A DNA stretch of 64,000 nt from assembly GCF_003710865.1 (NCBI RefSeq), contig NZ_RHHO01000031.1, forward strand, positions 62,001-126,000. Direction: 5' to 3'. This document shows positions 35,301-44,262 of this stretch, one piece after another (position 1 is the stretch's first letter; each line of letters begins with the position of its first letter). Both the position numbers and the translations under genes were made by a program. Below the pieces are notes generated by a model. It did no database searches and was not told the origin of the DNA. It was given only the letters and a program-made list of their open reading frames with translations. The stretch comes from Brevibacillus borstelensis (GTDB lineage Bacteria; Bacillota; Bacilli; Brevibacillales; Brevibacillaceae).

Positions 35301-36530
35301 TTACACGCCTGCGTAAGAATGCAATCCGGCAATCACCAGATTGACGACGACAAGCGTTATTAGAATGATGACAAATCCGATGACAGACATCCAGGCGGAT
35401 TTCGCCCCGATCCATCCCCGCGACAAGCGCAAATGCAGGTATGCGCTGTAGAACAGCCATACGATCAGCGCCCATACCTCTTTAGGGTCCCAGCCCCAGA
35501 AGCGTCCCCAGGCTTCTTCTGCCCAGATCATCGCGAAGATCAAGGCGCCCAGCGTAAATACGGGGTATCCGATACTGATCGCCCGGTAGCTGATCTCATC
35601 GATCAACTCGGGGTCAATGTCTTTGACGGCTGGCTGCATAGCCGCCCCCAACCGTTTGCGCAGGATCAAGCGCAATCCCCCGTACAAAACCAAACCGGAA
35701 ATCACGGACCAGATCATCGTGTTGAGCTTTCGAGCCGCGTCTTTTCCTTCCATCCAGCTCGGAGCTGTAAACAGCGGTGTCATGGGACCTGCCTGGATAA
35801 TCTTCGATCCTTCCGGAGCGACGATTGCAGGCAGCGTATACTCTACCTTCATTTTCTCCATTTCACCCTGAAAGTTCAATTGTTCTTTTGGCAATTCGAA
35901 TACTGTTTTGTGATCCAGGCGCGAAAAAGTAGATTCCATACCGATAAAGCCCACCAGCATCATGACGACTGCCAGAACAATTTCAAGCCAGCGCGTGCTT
36001 TTGGTAGCCGCTTCTTGCGGTACCGTACGCACCAGATACATCAAGCCTGCGGCAAAGCCGACAGCGAGAATCCCTTCTCCCAAAGCTGCCGTCGTCACGT
36101 GAATATGCAGCCAGTAGCTTTGCAGAGCAGGAATCAAAGGCGTGATTTCCTTTGGAAAAACGTAGGAATAAGCAAGCATGATAACACCGAGCGGCAGAAC
36201 GAACGCGCCGATCACGGTAAGCTTGTAAATACGATAAATAATCAGATACGCAAGGATAATACAGTAATCCAGGAAGGCCATAAATTCAAACATGTTGCTC
36301 GTCGGGCTGTGGCCCCCTGCGATCCAACGGAAAATGACGTACCCGGTCTGGGCGATAAAGCCGATGAGCGCCAGCCAATAGGCGATCCGGCCGTATTTTA
36401 ATTCATGCTGCTTGGGATCGCGTCCCGCCCAATTTTTCCCCGTCATGGCTACGACAAAAACGATGGACGCCAACACGTACAGCACGAAAGCAATATCCAG
36501 CAACCAATCACTTAATTGTACAAGCTGCAC
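35301..36530 (-). CDS. resC: cytochrome c synthase subunit ResC (CcsB/CcsA type)
   Basis: ResC and ResB form the system II haem-export and cytochrome c synthase of Gram-positive bacteria. The 409-residue protein is a polytopic membrane protein whose WGRFWGWDPKEVWALIVWLF segment (about residues 315-334) is the tryptophan-rich WWD haem-handling motif. Conserved histidines occur at YWLHIHV and YLHLRL. The start is the GTG at 36528-36530, nine bases after GGAGG; upstream codons overlap that site. It follows resB by 24 bases. Confidence 0.94.
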   Translation of the reverse strand: MQLVQLSDWLLDIAFVLYVLASIVFVVAMTGKNWAGRDPKQHELKYGRIAYWLALIGFIAQTGYVIFRWIAGGHSPTSNMFEFMAFLDYCIILAYLIIYRIYKLTVIGAFVLPLGVIMLAYSYVFPKEITPLIPALQSYWLHIHVTTAALGEGILAVGFAAGLMYLVRTVPQEAATKSTRWLEIVLAVVMMLVGFIGMESTFSRLDHKTVFELPKEQLNFQGEMEKMKVEYTLPAIVAPEGSKIIQAGPMTPLFTAPSWMEGKDAARKLNTMIWSVISGLVLYGGLRLILRKRLGAAMQPAVKDIDPELIDEISYRAISIGYPVFTLGALIFAMIWAEEAWGRFWGWDPKEVWALIVWLFYSAYLHLRLSRGWIGAKSAWMSVIGFVIILITLVVVNLVIAGLHSYAGV

Positions 36531-36554
36531 GTCTAAAAACCTCCTCAAAGCTGT

Positions 36555-38183
36555 TTACGCTTTTGATTTATCTTCGATCGCAATCGGCAGTTTGGCTTGC
36601 TCGATCATCGCCCCCGCCTCCTGTTTCAAACCGTACCAGTTCTTGTTGGTATGTCCGGCCAACATGACTCTGGTGCCATGGAACTGGAGCCAGATGCGTC
36701 GGTGCTGCCAAAAGAATCCCATCGCCACGCCGATCATGAAGATAAAGGAGCCGAAATAGATGAGCGGAACAGCCTTGTCCTTGCGAACCATCAAACCGCT
36801 GATGTCGATCAGATCCGGCATTTTTATTTCAAGTGTATAGCGGGAGTCGTCTTTTTCCGTAATAATCGATCCGCTCAGATAGACCAGCTTTTCTGAAGCG
36901 TTGTCCGCCTCCGAGACAACCTCGAGCGCAAACATCGGGTTTTTCGGCAAATTCGTCTGGGTCGCCGGCTTCCCGTCTTTTCCCATCACAAAGTCAGGGA
37001 AGTAATCCAGGACGCGAACCTTGACACCATCTGCGACCTGTTGCTCAGCCGGGACATTGTAGAGATCCAGCTTGATCGGTCCGATCTCCTTGTTGCCGGC
37101 CTTTTTGTCGACCAGAACAAAATTCAAGGCTCCCAGCTGCATTTCCTGAACGCCAGTTTGATAAAGGGCCAGTCCTTCGTGTTCCATCGGGTGGTTGACG
37201 ATGATCGGACCGCTTTTGATCTCGACCAGATCCGGGTTGGCCCCTGGCAGATCAGCATTTTTGTTGAGGTAGAGGATGGCGTCTGTCTGGTAACTCTTTA
37301 CGACGGCTCCGCCTTTGAGATCCAGCTCCTGAGCCATTTCCTCCTCTTTCCAGTACTCTGTGTGATACTGAACATTTTTGACGTAGTACGGCGTGTCCGG
37401 GATCGCTATGGTCTGCCCTTCGCGTACCCAGACGAATTCGTCCAGATAGAAGCCCGGGACATTCCGAAGCAGCACACCAAGCAAGAAGATGATCAGACCG
37501 ATGTGGTTGATGTACGGGCCCCATCGGCTGAAACGGCCCTTTTCCGCCATCATCGCTTGATCGTTTTGGAAAATCCGGTATCCCTTTTTCCGCAATGCTG
37601 CCGAAGCGGCTTCCACCAATGCGGCGGAGTCTGTTTCTGCAGGCAATTCGGCTTCGCCGTAAAATTTCTGTCCTTTCAAAAAGGACTTGTGCTGATTGAC
37701 GCGCGGTTTGCTCAGCGCCTTGTACAAAGGGATAACCCGGTCCAGACTGCAGATCACAAGCGACGTACCCAGCGCTACCAAGAGCGTGACGTACCACCAG
37801 GATGAGTACATATTGTGGAAGCCCAGGGTATAGTAGATCGTTCCCAGCTTTCCGTATGTTTCGGTGTAAAACCTCGCGACGTCCGGCTCTGTCGGAACCG
37901 GAACAGGAATATATTGCTGTTGGGGGAAAACGGTTCCAATTGCCGAAGCGACTAAAATAATAACGATAATGCCGATAGCAACCTTTACCGAGGAGAAGTA
38001 GTTCCAGATACGGTCGATGATGGTCCGGGAGTACGTCTGTGAACGGCGAGCCATCCCTTCATAGCGCATGTCCGGGAACGATGCTTCTCCTTTGATCTCC
38101 AATTCCAGCGGCCTGCCGCACGACTCGCAGAGCATGGTTCCGACCGGATTGGCATGACCGCATTCGCATTTTATCTGATCCAT
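36555..38183 (-). CDS. resB: cytochrome c biogenesis protein ResB
   Basis: ResB is the CcsB-type partner of ResC in haem attachment. The 542-residue protein has a short zinc-ribbon-like N-terminus with C6, C8, C19 and C22 (KCECGH and CESCG), a feature also of Bacillus ResB. It has membrane helices near residues 67-88, 125-150 and 210-230, a long extracellular domain and a final helix near 485. The ATG at 38183 follows GAGGAG and lies nine bases after the resA stop; an upstream in-frame GTG overlaps resA. Order resA-resB-resC is standard. Confidence 0.95.
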   Translation of the reverse strand: MDQIKCECGHANPVGTMLCESCGRPLELEIKGEASFPDMRYEGMARRSQTYSRTIIDRIWNYFSSVKVAIGIIVIILVASAIGTVFPQQQYIPVPVPTEPDVARFYTETYGKLGTIYYTLGFHNMYSSWWYVTLLVALGTSLVICSLDRVIPLYKALSKPRVNQHKSFLKGQKFYGEAELPAETDSAALVEAASAALRKKGYRIFQNDQAMMAEKGRFSRWGPYINHIGLIIFLLGVLLRNVPGFYLDEFVWVREGQTIAIPDTPYYVKNVQYHTEYWKEEEMAQELDLKGGAVVKSYQTDAILYLNKNADLPGANPDLVEIKSGPIIVNHPMEHEGLALYQTGVQEMQLGALNFVLVDKKAGNKEIGPIKLDLYNVPAEQQVADGVKVRVLDYFPDFVMGKDGKPATQTNLPKNPMFALEVVSEADNASEKLVYLSGSIITEKDDSRYTLEIKMPDLIDISGLMVRKDKAVPLIYFGSFIFMIGVAMGFFWQHRRIWLQFHGTRVMLAGHTNKNWYGLKQEAGAMIEQAKLPIAIEDKSKA

Positions 38184-38191
38184 ATTGCTCC

Positions 38192-38719
38192 TCACTTAGG
38201 CAAGATTTTTGCCACTTTTTGTGTAATCATGTCCTCGTTGAGCGGTCCCAAAAAGATTTCCTGCACCTTTCCATCCGGGTCGATGAAAAATGTGCTGGGA
38301 ATTGGAACGATTCGATAGAGCTTGGTAATCTCCGATTGCTTATCCATCAGGATCGGGAACGTAATCCCGAATTGCTTCGTAAACGGCTCAACTGTAACAG
38401 GAGATTCTCCGATATTCACCCCGAGGATGACCAAGCCTTTGTCCTTGTAAGCCTCATACTGCTTCTGAAGATCTGGCATCTCTTTTTTGCATGGTTCGCA
38501 CCAGGTACCCCAGAAGTTGAGAATGACGCCTTTTCCTCTGAAATCCGACAACGTGACAGCCGGGCCGTTCAACTGCTCCAGGCTGAAGTTGGGGGCTTCC
38601 TTCCCTACTTTGACTGCATTGGGGTCCTTGACGAAACTGGTATAAACGGCGAAGACGAGCGCCGCCAGCAAAACACCCAGGATCGCCACCCTGATGTATG
38701 TACGATTCTTTTTGTCCAT
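38192..38719 (-). CDS. resA: thiol-disulfide oxidoreductase ResA
   Basis: ResA keeps the haem-binding cysteines of apocytochrome c reduced outside the membrane. The 175-residue protein is anchored by a membrane helix (about residues 8-27) and has a thioredoxin fold with active-site C74-E-P-C77 in FWGTWCEPCKKE. A conserved Glu (E80) and the cis-proline segment PIPSTFF follow. The ATG has GGGAG upstream but at wide spacing. A strong SigA-type promoter lies about 95 bp before the start, with a structured leader between. Confidence 0.95.
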   Translation of the reverse strand: MDKKNRTYIRVAILGVLLAALVFAVYTSFVKDPNAVKVGKEAPNFSLEQLNGPAVTLSDFRGKGVILNFWGTWCEPCKKEMPDLQKQYEAYKDKGLVILGVNIGESPVTVEPFTKQFGITFPILMDKQSEITKLYRIVPIPSTFFIDPDGKVQEIFLGPLNEDMITQKVAKILPK

Positions 38720-38748
38720 TCTGCCCTAGCTCCCATCCTGCATCTTTT

Positions 38749-38797
38749 GGGTAACCAGATAAACGGTTCGGCGGTATGCAGCTCTCGTTTGTTACCC
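38749..38797 (-). promoter_or_regulatory. inverted repeat in the resA leader
   Basis: On the transcript GGGTAAC pairs with GTTACCC (38791-38797 with 38749-38755), and an inner AAACG/CGTTT pair follows. It starts about 14 bases after the promoter -10, so it is in the 5' end of the mRNA. It could be an mRNA-stability or regulatory structure; no regulator is identified. Confidence 0.45.
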
Positions 38798-38810
38798 ATA
38801 TTTCCCTTCT

Positions 38811-38838
38811 ATTATAGCCTTGCTTTTTTTTCTGACAG
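38811..38838 (-). promoter_or_regulatory. SigA-type promoter for resABC
   Basis: On the minus strand the -10 is a perfect TATAAT (38811-38816). The -35 is CTGTCA (38833-38838), with 16 bases between. Confidence 0.65.
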
Positions 38839-38880
38839 CCTACAACATATGAACAGATTTTGAACGTCGCAAAAAACGGC

Positions 38881-39630
38881 TTAACGATGCCGTTTCCTTC
38901 TTTTTGGACCCGCCGAAAGTCCGCTCTTTATTTTCTCTACCTCAGCAGAAGTAAGCGGGCGATACTGCCCCGGCTGCAAGCCCTCCAATGTCAAAAAACC
39001 CAACTGGATGCGCTCCAGACTCAATACCGGATGGCCTATCGCTTCGCACATCCGGCGCACCTGCCGATTTCGTCCTTCGTGGATGGTGAGCTCCAGCAGT
39101 GAACGGTCACGAGCCGAAGTTGTTTTCAGCAGCTTGGCCTGTGCCGGCGCGGTCATTCCGTCCTCCAGCCTGATCCCGCTCTCGAGCTGGCTCACTTTCT
39201 CTCTGGCAGGAACCCCTTTGACCCATGCCCTGTACACTTTGTCCATCTCATAGGAGGGATGGGTGAGCATATGAGCCATTTCTCCGTCGTTCGTCAAGAG
39301 CAGCAGACCTGACGTATCGTAATCGAGACGCCCGACTGGATAGACGCGCTCTTTGATTCCTTTTAGCAAATCGACCACGACCCGTCTTCCCTGCGGATCC
39401 GAGACGCTGGTGATGTAGCCGGTGGGCTTGTACAGCAAGACGTATATCTTCCTTTCGAGATGCACCAGCTTTCCATCGACCTTGATCTTGTCGTTATCCG
39501 GATCAACCCGTGTCCCCAGTTCCTTCACGATCTGACCGTTGACTTGAACCCTGCCTTGGACGATCAGCTCCTCGCAATGTCGACGAGAGGCAACTCCTGC
39601 ATTTGCCAGCACCTTCTGTAAACGTTCCAT
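38881..39630 (-). CDS. rluB: 23S rRNA pseudouridine synthase RluB
   Basis: RluB modifies a uridine in helix 89/90 of 23S rRNA. The 249-residue protein has an N-terminal S4 RNA-binding domain (about residues 1-60), then the RsuA-type catalytic domain with the conserved GRLDYDTSGLLLLTND motif, the aspartate at about residue 102. The C-terminal tail is basic. ATG follows GAGGTGATT. It sits next to resA on the same strand, as in B. subtilis. A MATE gene has been inserted divergently upstream. Confidence 0.93.
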   Translation of the reverse strand: MERLQKVLANAGVASRRHCEELIVQGRVQVNGQIVKELGTRVDPDNDKIKVDGKLVHLERKIYVLLYKPTGYITSVSDPQGRRVVVDLLKGIKERVYPVGRLDYDTSGLLLLTNDGEMAHMLTHPSYEMDKVYRAWVKGVPAREKVSQLESGIRLEDGMTAPAQAKLLKTTSARDRSLLELTIHEGRNRQVRRMCEAIGHPVLSLERIQLGFLTLEGLQPGQYRPLTSAEVEKIKSGLSAGPKRRKRHR

Positions 39631-39757
39631 GTCGAATCACCTCTACAACATCATACCCATTCTTACCAGTGTGGACAAGAACAACGGAAAATCTCCCTGC
39701 TGGTTTGCAAGTTTCTTCAAGTGGGTTGACAACGAGGCATAAATATATTAGAGTTTA

Positions 39758-39773
39758 GTTAAGTTAACTTAAC
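39758..39773. promoter_or_regulatory. 16-bp palindrome, probable MarR operator
   Basis: GTTAAGTTAACTTAAC is its own reverse complement. It lies about 4 bp after a possible -10 (TAGAGT at 39749-39754, -35 TTGACA at 39726-39731, 17-base spacing) and 26 bp before the MATE start. A MarR gene follows the MATE gene. Binding is inferred, not shown. Confidence 0.65.
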
Positions 39774-39799
39774 CATATAGAAACAGGAGCTTGTTTATC

Positions 39800-41167
39800 A
39801 TGACAGATACTAGCGTAAAATTGCGAGAAACACCTATCAGAAAGCTTTTCATTTCGTATTTGATTCCCTCTGTCCTCGGCATGCTGCTGATGTCGATCAA
39901 TATCGTCGTCGATGGCATCTTTGTCGGGCACGGTGTGGGACCTAACGGTTTGGCCGGGGTCAATATCGCGGTCCCCGCTTTCTCTATCTTTCTCTCCATC
40001 TCACTCTGGATCGGGATGGGCGGGGCTACCATGTACTCGATCGCTCTGGGACAAAATGAAATCAAGCAAGCGAGAACGATCTTTTCTCACGCCATAGCAC
40101 TTGCTGTTTTCCTCGTAGCTTCCATTACCGCCCTTTGTCTATGGAAGCTCGATGAGATTGCCTATCTGTTCGGAGCAAACGAAGTCATCCTTCCCTACGT
40201 TCGGGATTATTTGACTGTGCTCCTGGCCTTTGGCTTTGTCTACGTACTGGAAAATATCTTGAGTGTCTTTGTCCGCAATGACGGAAACCCGACTCTTTCG
40301 ATGGCTTCATTGATCGTCACAGCGATCCTGAACATTTTGTTCAACTATGTGTTCATTTTCATTTGGGGCATGGGTGTGAAAGGGGCGGCGGCTGCTACGG
40401 TCCTGTCTGCGGCAGTCGGCTTTCTCGTCTTGCTGACCCATTTTCTCAGAAGGAGCAGCACTCTGCGGGTCGTTGCCTTCCGCTTGCAGCCGAAAATCTT
40501 CAAAGACATCCTGAGCATCGGATTTCCCAGCTTTGTCGCTGAAGCGTCGACAGCAATCGTGACCATCGGGTTCAACATCGCTTTCATGAAAGCGATGGGT
40601 GAAACTGGTGTCGCTTCCTACGCGATCGTGAACTACATCCACGCCGTCATGGTTCTGTTGTTCCTGGGCATTGGCGCAGCGCTGCAGCCGATCGCCAGCT
40701 TCCATTTTGGAGCAGGTCTTTTCGGAAGGCTGAAAAAAAGCCTGAGGCTCGGTGTGCAGACCGCCTTGGTTGCCGGAGTTGTCGCCGTCTGCTGCGGATT
40801 TGTATTTGCCGGCCCGCTCGTCAATTTGTTCGACGTCCAGTCTGAAGAGCTCTTTACTCTTACGGTAAAAGGGATAGGCATGTTCTTTCTGGCGTACCTG
40901 TTTCTCGGATACAACCTGGTTTACGCCGAATATTTCCAGTCTATTGGACAAATAAAAAAATCGCTAGTGATCATTGCCAGCCAGGGATTGCTTCTCGTCC
41001 CTCCGTTTCTATGGCTGTTCCCGAAATGGTTTGGAGTAGACGGGATCTGGTTTGTCTACCCTGCCGTTCAGGCAGTTACCGCTCTCGCAGTTGTTTTCAT
41101 AAACCGATTGCAACAGCCGGTGCCGACCAGTCCTACTGTCGCTGCAGGCTGGGGCAGCAAGCAATGA
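39800..41167 (+). CDS. MATE family multidrug efflux transporter
   Basis: The 455-residue protein has twelve membrane helices in two similar halves and starts RKLFISYLIPSVLG, the pattern of MATE proteins. The first half has FVGHGVGPNGLAGVNIAVP and GMGGATMYSIALGQ. Such proteins export cationic drugs or metabolites with Na+ or H+. The start is the ATG at 39800, ten bases after AGGAG; the TTG at 39791 abuts that site. It lies between rluB and the spm-dac operon, which are neighbours in B. subtilis, so the pair is an insertion. A MarR gene follows. Confidence 0.92.
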   Translation: MTDTSVKLRETPIRKLFISYLIPSVLGMLLMSINIVVDGIFVGHGVGPNGLAGVNIAVPAFSIFLSISLWIGMGGATMYSIALGQNEIKQARTIFSHAIALAVFLVASITALCLWKLDEIAYLFGANEVILPYVRDYLTVLLAFGFVYVLENILSVFVRNDGNPTLSMASLIVTAILNILFNYVFIFIWGMGVKGAAAATVLSAAVGFLVLLTHFLRRSSTLRVVAFRLQPKIFKDILSIGFPSFVAEASTAIVTIGFNIAFMKAMGETGVASYAIVNYIHAVMVLLFLGIGAALQPIASFHFGAGLFGRLKKSLRLGVQTALVAGVVAVCCGFVFAGPLVNLFDVQSEELFTLTVKGIGMFFLAYLFLGYNLVYAEYFQSIGQIKKSLVIIASQGLLLVPPFLWLFPKWFGVDGIWFVYPAVQAVTALAVVFINRLQQPVPTSPTVAAGWGSKQ

Positions 41168-41307
41168 CCGCCACGTCGCATTGTCTTCGTTGCTGATGAT
41201 GTTTCAATGGAAAGCCTGTACGAACCATGACCTTATCGTTACAATAATAAGGATGGTTATGTTCTTCACTTATGCCGTTCATTCTACTTTTCTCAGGAGT
41301 GTTGCGG

Positions 41308-41757
41308 ATGTTCGAGCAATATCAGCAGGTAACAACCGAATTGCACAAGGCGATTGACGAGTTTAACGCCTTGATTTTAAACGATACCAAAGAGCTGGAT
41401 CAGTATAAGCTGACTGCGCAGCAGGAGATTATCATGCTGCAAATCATTCAAAGGGACGAGATCACCTCCAATGAGCTGGCCAACAGCTTCAACATCTCCA
41501 AAAGCGCAGTCAGCCAGGTCATCTCGAAGCTGGAAAGCCGCCATCTGATATACCGCCAGCCCAATCCCGCGAACAAGCGCGAGTTTTTTCTCAAGCTGAC
41601 CGCAGAGGGTGAGCAGTATAAAAAGGTACTTGAGTCGATCGATATGCGACTCATCAATAGCTACTATTCAAAGGTCGATCTCGACGAGCTTCAGCAGGTC
41701 GTACGAACGATGAAGAAGCTTGTCGATATAGCAAAAACGGTCAATCAGCGCAGTTAA
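41308..41757 (+). CDS. MarR family transcriptional regulator
   Basis: The 149-residue protein has a winged-helix domain centred on TSNELANSFNISKSAVSQVISKLES (recognition helix about residues 57-78) and helices for dimer formation at both ends. The start is the ATG at 41308, eight bases after AGGAG; the longer frame has no support. It follows the MATE gene by 140 bp and should repress it at the palindrome upstream of that gene. Ligand is unknown. The pair is a stand-alone drug-response module. Confidence 0.9.
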   Translation: MFEQYQQVTTELHKAIDEFNALILNDTKELDQYKLTAQQEIIMLQIIQRDEITSNELANSFNISKSAVSQVISKLESRHLIYRQPNPANKREFFLKLTAEGEQYKKVLESIDMRLINSYYSKVDLDELQQVVRTMKKLVDIAKTVNQRS

Positions 41758-41789
41758 CCGCATGTCACCTCGCTTGATCATCCAGGACG

Positions 41790-41836
41790 AAAAAAGCCAA
41801 ACGCTCTGCAGCCTTCAGAGTGTTTGGCTTTTCTTT
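41790..41836. terminator. bidirectional terminator between marR and spmB
   Basis: A stem of about 17 bp (AAAAGCCAAACGCTCTG against CAGAGTGTTTGGCTTTT) with a seven-base loop is flanked by T- and A-rich ends, suited to both convergent genes. Confidence 0.92.
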
Positions 41837-41879
41837 TAATCAGACAAAACACGGATACATCAGCGTGCAGCGAAGCATT

Positions 41880-42413
41880 TTATCCAAACACGTAGGATAC
41901 GATCACCAAAGAAAAAATGACCCCGGCCAGGTCGGACCATAGACCCACGCGCAGAGCATAAGCGGAATTGCGAATGCCCACCGCTCCGAAATAGACAGTC
42001 AGCACATACAGGGTCGTATCTGTACTTCCTTGCATAGTCGCTGCCAATCTTCCCAAAAATGAGTCCGGGCCGTACTGTGCAATCATATCCGTCGCTACGG
42101 CAAGCGATCCTGTCCCGGTAATCGGACGAAGCAAGGCGAGCGGGACGATTTCCTCCGGGACATGCAGCAGCTCCAGCAGCGGCGACATCAGGGAGAGCAG
42201 CCATTCCAGCGCACCCGACTCGCGAAACATCGTGACAGCTACCATCATCGCAACCAAGTGGGGCAATATCCGGACTGTGGTGGTCAGGCCCCCCTTTGCC
42301 CCGTCTACAAACGTCTCATATACAGGAACGCTCCTGCTCCAGCCATAAACCAAAATAAAGGCGATCATGACCGGGATAGCCCACAGAGAGATCATGGAAA
42401 TCCATTGGTACAT
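41880..42413 (-). CDS. spmB: spore maturation protein SpmB
   Basis: SpmB acts with SpmA in the mother cell to help dehydrate the spore core. The 177-residue membrane protein has about five helices and the nucleoside-transport-like NupC/SpmB fold. Motifs include KGGLTTTVRILPHLVAMMV and RPITGTGSLAVATDM. The ATG follows AAGGGGG. It is 12 bases after spmA and the last gene of dacB-spmA-spmB. Confidence 0.93.
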   Translation of the reverse strand: MYQWISMISLWAIPVMIAFILVYGWSRSVPVYETFVDGAKGGLTTTVRILPHLVAMMVAVTMFRESGALEWLLSLMSPLLELLHVPEEIVPLALLRPITGTGSLAVATDMIAQYGPDSFLGRLAATMQGSTDTTLYVLTVYFGAVGIRNSAYALRVGLWSDLAGVIFSLVIVSYVFG

Positions 42414-42425
42414 GGCTGCGCCCCC

Positions 42426-43016
42426 TTATCTTGTTTTGCGTTCGTGACGGTAGCGGTACAGGCGGTCGAGTGTGAGGGCGACAACAGTAGCGCCAAAGGA
42501 TGCAAGCAAGGTCGTGCCGACAATTTCTACAGGATTGGCTGAGCCGTATTGCATGCGAATGGCAATCATCGTCGTCGGTATCAGCGTAATACTGGCGGTA
42601 TTAATCGCAAGCAGCGTACACATGGCAGGAGTGGCCTTCTGCTTGTCAGGGTTCAGCTTCTGAAGCTCTTCCATCGCCTTCAGTCCCATGGGAGTAGCGG
42701 CATTTCCCAGCCCCAGCAGGTTGGCGCTCATATTGGACAGAATGTATCCCATCGCCGGATGGCCTTTCGGCACGTCGGGAAACAGGCGGCTGATAATGGG
42801 CGAAAGCAGCCTGGCCAGCCCTTCCAAAAGGCCGCTCTTCTCCGCTATCCGCATCATCCCCATCCAGAACGCCAGGACACTCAACAGGCCAAAGCAGACG
42901 GTCACCCCCGTCTTGGCACCCTCGAAAGCCGCCTGGTTCACCGCTTCGATCCGGCCGTTGAGCGCACCAACGACGATACTGATCACGATCAAGGCAAGCC
43001 AGATGTAGTTAAGCAC
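42426..43016 (-). CDS. spmA: spore maturation protein SpmA
   Basis: SpmA is the partner of SpmB in core dehydration. The 196-residue membrane protein has about five helices and the motif MSANLLGLGNAATPMGLKA near residue 90. The open frame reaches far upstream into dacB, but the GTG at 43014-43016, with GGGGGAATG before it, gives exactly the usual SpmA length. It overlaps the dacB stop by eight bases, so translation is coupled. Confidence 0.92.
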   Translation of the reverse strand: MLNYIWLALIVISIVVGALNGRIEAVNQAAFEGAKTGVTVCFGLLSVLAFWMGMMRIAEKSGLLEGLARLLSPIISRLFPDVPKGHPAMGYILSNMSANLLGLGNAATPMGLKAMEELQKLNPDKQKATPAMCTLLAINTASITLIPTTMIAIRMQYGSANPVEIVGTTLLASFGATVVALTLDRLYRYRHERKTR

Positions 43017-44175
43017 TCCACATTCCCCCTGCGATGATCTTCCATACCCTCTCCCAGAAGGTTGGATGATGGCCGCTTTTCGCCATGGTCGGCGAGTCGC
43101 CCAGAACCGCGAGCGGAACCTGCCCGATCTGCCGGTCGCCGATAAATATTTGCAAAAAGCCGGCATGACTCCCCGCGACCGCTTGGCTGACCTGCTTCTC
43201 GGTCAAGACAACCTTTTTCTTGATCTGTGCGGTTTCCTCTTTTCGCAGCGGATAAATCCATTCGTTGAGCGCCGCCAGCCTGATCCCCTGGCCCCTGTCG
43301 GACAACGCTGTCTCCACGATCTCCCCTTTTTCTACCACGGTGACATTGGAAAACTGCTGAAAGCCCCAATCCATCAACGCCATCGAATCATTCCAGTCAT
43401 CCGGTGCATTGAGCGTAATCGTTGCCAACTGCCTTCCGTCTCTGGTCGCCGAGGATGCGAGACATCTTTTCGCCAGCTTGGTATAGCCTGTCTTCACGCC
43501 GTCTGCGCCCTGGTACAGATGGAGCAATTTGTTCTTGTTTTGCAGCCGGCGGTCGTACTCCTCGCCTTCCCAGGAGATGTTTTTTACTTTCGTGGAAACG
43601 ATCTGCCGAAAGACGGGATTTTTCAGCGCATAGGCGGACAGCTTTGCCATGTCTTCCGCTGTAGAGTAGTGCATGTTGCTGTCATCAAGTCCATGCGGAT
43701 TGGTGAAATTGGTGTGACTCATCCCGATCATGGCCGCTTTCTCGTTCATCAGGTAGACAAAACCGGGCACCGAACCGCCAATGTGATGCGCTACAGTAAC
43801 CGCTGCATCATTTCCGGAGCGAAGCATCAGTCCGTACAGCAGTTCCTCCAGCGTCAGCTTCTCGCCATTTTTCAAATAAATCGAGGAGCCCTCCACGCCG
43901 ACAGCTTCCTTCGGCACGCTCACGATATCCTCCAACCGGCCGTTTTCAATCGCAACAATGGCTGTCATCGTCTTCGTCAAGCTGGCAATCCTCATTTTTT
44001 TCGAACCGTTTTTGGAATACAGAATCCGACCGCTGGCTACATCGATCAGGGCTGCCGCTTCCGCTGAGATTCCGGGTGCTTTGGATGCGGCTTTCACACT
44101 TGCGATATTCGGCGTCCCTAGCAGGAAAAAAAGAAAAACGACGAGCGCGCCGGACAGATATTTCCGTACGTTCAT
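43009..44175 (-). CDS. dacB: D-alanyl-D-alanine carboxypeptidase DacB (PBP5*)
   Basis: DacB trims D-alanine from spore-cortex stem peptides in the mother cell and so limits cross-linking. The 388-residue protein has a signal peptide (about residues 1-29) and the serine-peptidase motifs S65-L-T-K68, S120-G-N122 and K228-T-G230, all intact. A C-terminal domain of about 100 residues follows. The ATG follows GGGGAGG. A SigE-type promoter lies about 38 bp upstream. It leads the dacB-spmA-spmB operon. Confidence 0.95.
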   Translation of the reverse strand: MNVRKYLSGALVVFLFFLLGTPNIASVKAASKAPGISAEAAALIDVASGRILYSKNGSKKMRIASLTKTMTAIVAIENGRLEDIVSVPKEAVGVEGSSIYLKNGEKLTLEELLYGLMLRSGNDAAVTVAHHIGGSVPGFVYLMNEKAAMIGMSHTNFTNPHGLDDSNMHYSTAEDMAKLSAYALKNPVFRQIVSTKVKNISWEGEEYDRRLQNKNKLLHLYQGADGVKTGYTKLAKRCLASSATRDGRQLATITLNAPDDWNDSMALMDWGFQQFSNVTVVEKGEIVETALSDRGQGIRLAALNEWIYPLRKEETAQIKKKVVLTEKQVSQAVAGSHAGFLQIFIGDRQIGQVPLAVLGDSPTMAKSGHHPTFWERVWKIIAGGMWSA

Positions 44176-44212
44176 AACGTCCTCCCCATTTTGCGATACC
44201 AGTGTTTGTACC

Positions 44213-44241
44213 AGTATATGGGGACGAGTTATTCAATAGTA
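44213..44241 (-). promoter_or_regulatory. SigE-type promoter for dacB-spmA-spmB
   Basis: On the minus strand TACTATT (44235-44241) fits six of seven positions of the SigE -35 (KMATATT). CATATACT (44213-44220) fits seven of eight positions of the -10 (CATACAMT), with 14 bases between. B. subtilis dacB is SigE-dependent. Confidence 0.6.
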
Positions 44242-44262
44242 CCGAATCTGTCCTGGACGAAG

